DNA from: Sycon ciliatum
Lineage: Eukaryota; Porifera; Calcarea; Leucosolenida; Sycettidae
Length of the DNA stretch: 64,000 nt
Direction: 5' to 3'
NCBI RefSeq assembly: GCF_964019385.1
Contig: NC_088650.1
Span: 23,001,248 to 23,065,247 of the forward strand
Under the pieces are notes generated by a model. It worked only from the letters and a program-made list of their open reading frames with translations, was not told the DNA's origin and did not search any database. Below are positions 61,801 through 64,000 of the stretch, piece after piece (the stretch's first letter is position 1; each line of letters begins with the position of its first letter). The translations under genes were made by a program, and so were the position numbers.

Positions 61801-64000
61801 TGGAGCCAGAGCGCTAGAGCCAGAGCGCTGGAGCCAGAGCGAGAGCGCTGGAGCCAGAGCGAGAGCGCTGGAGCCAAAGCGAGAGCGCCCGAGCCAGAGC
61901 GCCGGAGCCAGAGCGCTGCAGCCAGAGCGCCAGAGCCAGAGCAAAGCGCCAGAGCCATAGCACCAGAGCCAGAGCGGCAGAGCCAGAGCGGCAGAGCCAG
62001 AGCGGCAGAGCCAGAGCGGCAGAGCCAGAGCGGCAGAGCCAGAGCGGCAGACCATCAGAACCAGAGCTGCAGAGCCAGAGCGGCAGAGCTAGAGCGGCAG
62101 AGCCAAAATCGCCAGACTCAGAGCCAGATCCAGAGCGCCAGAGCCAAAAAGCCTGCGCCAGAGCCAGAGAACCAGAGCCATAGTGCCAGAGCCAGAGCAG
62201 CAAAGCCAAATCCAGAGCAAGAGTGGCAAAGCCATAGCACGAGAACCAGAGCAGCACAGCACGGCAGAGGCAGAGCCGCAGAACAAGAGCGACTGAGCCA
62301 CAGAGCCAGAGCGCCAGAACCAGCGCAGCAGGGCCAGAGCGCCAGAGCAAGAGCGCCAGAGCTGGAGCGCCAGAGCTGGAGCGCCAGAGCTGCAGCGCCA
62401 GAGCCAGAGCGCCAGAGCCAGAGCGCAAGAACCAGAGCGCAAGAGCCAGAGCGCAAGAGCCAGAGCGCCCCAGCCAGAGCCCTGGAGCCAGAGCGCTGCA
62501 GCCAGAGCGCCAGATTGGCCAGAGCAAAGCGCCATAACCATAGCCAGAGCGCAAGAGGCAGAGCGCCAGAGTGCCAGATTGGCCAGAGCAAAGCACCAGA
62601 GCCATAGCACCTGAGCCAGAGCGCCACAGCCAGAGCGCCACAGCCAGAGCACCAGAGCCAGGGCAGAAGAGCCAGGGCAGAAGAGCCAGGGCAGAAGAGC
62701 CAGCGCCAAAGGCAGAGGAGGAGAGCCAGGGCGGCAGAGCCAGAGCGGCAGAGCCAGAGCCGCAGAGCCAGAGCGGCAGAGCCAGAGCCAGAGCCAGGGG
62801 CCATACCCAGAGCCAGAGCGCCCAAGCCAGAGCCAGAGAGCCTAAGTTAGAGCTCCAGAGCGCCAGCACTGGAGCTATAGCGCCAGAGCGCCAGAATAAG
62901 AACGCCAGAGCCAGAGCGCTAGAGCCAGAGCGCCAGAGCAAGAGCACCAGGGCAGGAGCTCCAGAGCAAGAGCCCCGGAGCCAGAGCCAGAGCGCCATAG
63001 CCAGAGCCATAGCACCAGAGCCTTTGAGCCGGAGCCAGAGCGCCAGAGCGTTTGAGCCGGAGCCAGAATGCCAGAGTCAGAGCCAGAGCGCCAGATTGGC
63101 CAGAGCCATAGCACCAGAGCCAGAGCAGCAGAGCCAGAGCAGCATGGCCAAACCAGAGCAGCAGAGCCGGAGCAGCAGAGCCAGAGCGGCAGAGCCAGAG
63201 CGCCAGAGGGAGATTCTGAGAGGCATAGTGCCAGAGCTGAAGCAGCAGAGCCAGAGAAACAAAGCCAGAGAGCCTAAGTTGTAGCTCCAGAGCCAGAGAA
63301 CCAGAGCCCCAGCACCAGAGCTATAGCGCCAGAGCGCCAGAGTCAGAGCGTCAGAGCCAGAGCGCTAGAGCCAGAGCGCCAGAGCAGCCAGGGAGCCTAA
63401 GCTGGAGCTCCAGAGCCAGAGCACCAGAGCCCAAGCGCCAGAGCGCCTGAGCCAGAGCACCAGAGCCAGAGCCATAGCGACAGAGCACCAGAGCCAGAGC
63501 AGCAGAGCCAGAGCGGCAAAGCCAGAGCGCCAGAGCCAGAGCCAGAGGGCCATAGCCAGAGAGACAGAGCCAGAGCGCCAGAGCCAGAGCGCCAGATCCA
63601 GAGCAAGAGCCAGAGCACCAGATTGGCCAGAGCAAAGCGCCAGAGCCACAGCACCAGAGCCCAGAGAACCAGCACCAGAGCTATAGCGCCAGAGCCAAAG
63701 CGCCAGAGCCAAAGCGCCAGAGCCGGAGTGCCAGATTGGCCAGAGCAAAGCGCCAAAGCCATACCACCAGAGCCAGAGCGCCAGAGCCAGAGAGCCAGAG
63801 CTAGAGCCATCACCAGAGCTATAGCGCCAGAGAGCCTAAGCTGAAGCTCCAGAGCCAGAGCACCAGAGCCCAAGCGCCAGAGCCAGAGCGCCTGAGCCAG
63901 AGCCAGAGCGCCTGAGCCAGAGCCAGAGCGCCAAAGCCAGAGCCAGAGAGCCTAAGTTCCAGCTCCAGAGCCAGAGCACCACAGCCCAGAGCGCCAGCAC
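52316..64000. repeat. 11.7-kb satellite of 14-bp units (GGCGCTCTGGCTCT) with strand switches
   Basis: The dominant unit is the 14-mer GGCGCTCTGGCTCT, with many variants (GCCGCTCTGGCTCT, GGCGCTCCAGCTCT). The G-rich-top orientation holds for 52466-53508 and 53758-60625. The complementary orientation holds for 52316-52435, 53514-53757 and 60626-64000. Because neither strand of the unit contains a stop, frames stay open for hundreds of codons, giving a 14-residue cycle ALWLWRSGSGALAL on one strand and PEPERQSQSARARA on the other. These are not genes. G runs occur at 55847-55888, 57877-57890 and 59010-59029. The array reaches the window end. Confidence 0.96.

Overview
This window looks like nuclear DNA of an invertebrate animal. 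The genes are split into short exons by canonical GT-AG introns, there are tRNA genes, a basement-membrane laminin-type gene, and dense microsatellites, minisatellites and small inverted-repeat transposons. I cannot name the species. An early-branching animal such as a sponge is possible, but that is only an inference from the odd laminin architecture.

Layout: 0.6-2.7 kb holds two inverted copies of a small DNA transposon around a 172-bp tandem repeat. From 4.0 to 13.4 kb on the minus strand lies the C-terminal half of the RNA helicase DDX1, as 12 exons supported by conserved helicase motifs and a mostly consistent phase chain; its N-terminal exons are not visible. Its introns carry microsatellites, a TA-flanked MITE, a hAT-type MITE and a decayed THAP-like sequence. 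At 14.4-15.0 kb there is an unrecognised plus-strand coding fragment, then a 200-N assembly gap. From 15.2 to 30.1 kb on the minus strand is a large laminin-type gene, from its signal peptide and LN domain to the gap, where it is cut off. One of its introns (17.1-22.5 kb) holds three tandemly duplicated tRNA-Pro(CGG) genes and a degraded DIRS-like retroelement.

From 30.2 to 40.5 kb I find no convincing gene. This stretch is mostly nested inverted-repeat elements. From 40.5 to 50.6 kb on the plus strand is a PH-PDZ-PDZ adaptor-like gene whose introns contain a 27-copy 23-bp minisatellite, a TTAA-flanked element and another pogo-like MITE. From 52.3 kb to the end is an 11.7-kb satellite made of 14-bp units that reverses orientation several times. 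It yields very long but spurious open frames on both strands.

The three main genes have no operon-like relation. The laminin product would be extracellular (basement membrane), DDX1 acts in RNA metabolism, and the PH-PDZ protein is probably a membrane-associated scaffold. The most interesting items are the laminin that combines a beta-chain-type N-terminal half with an alpha/gamma-type L4 domain, the nested foldback elements at 32.5-36.7 kb, and the strand-switching satellite.
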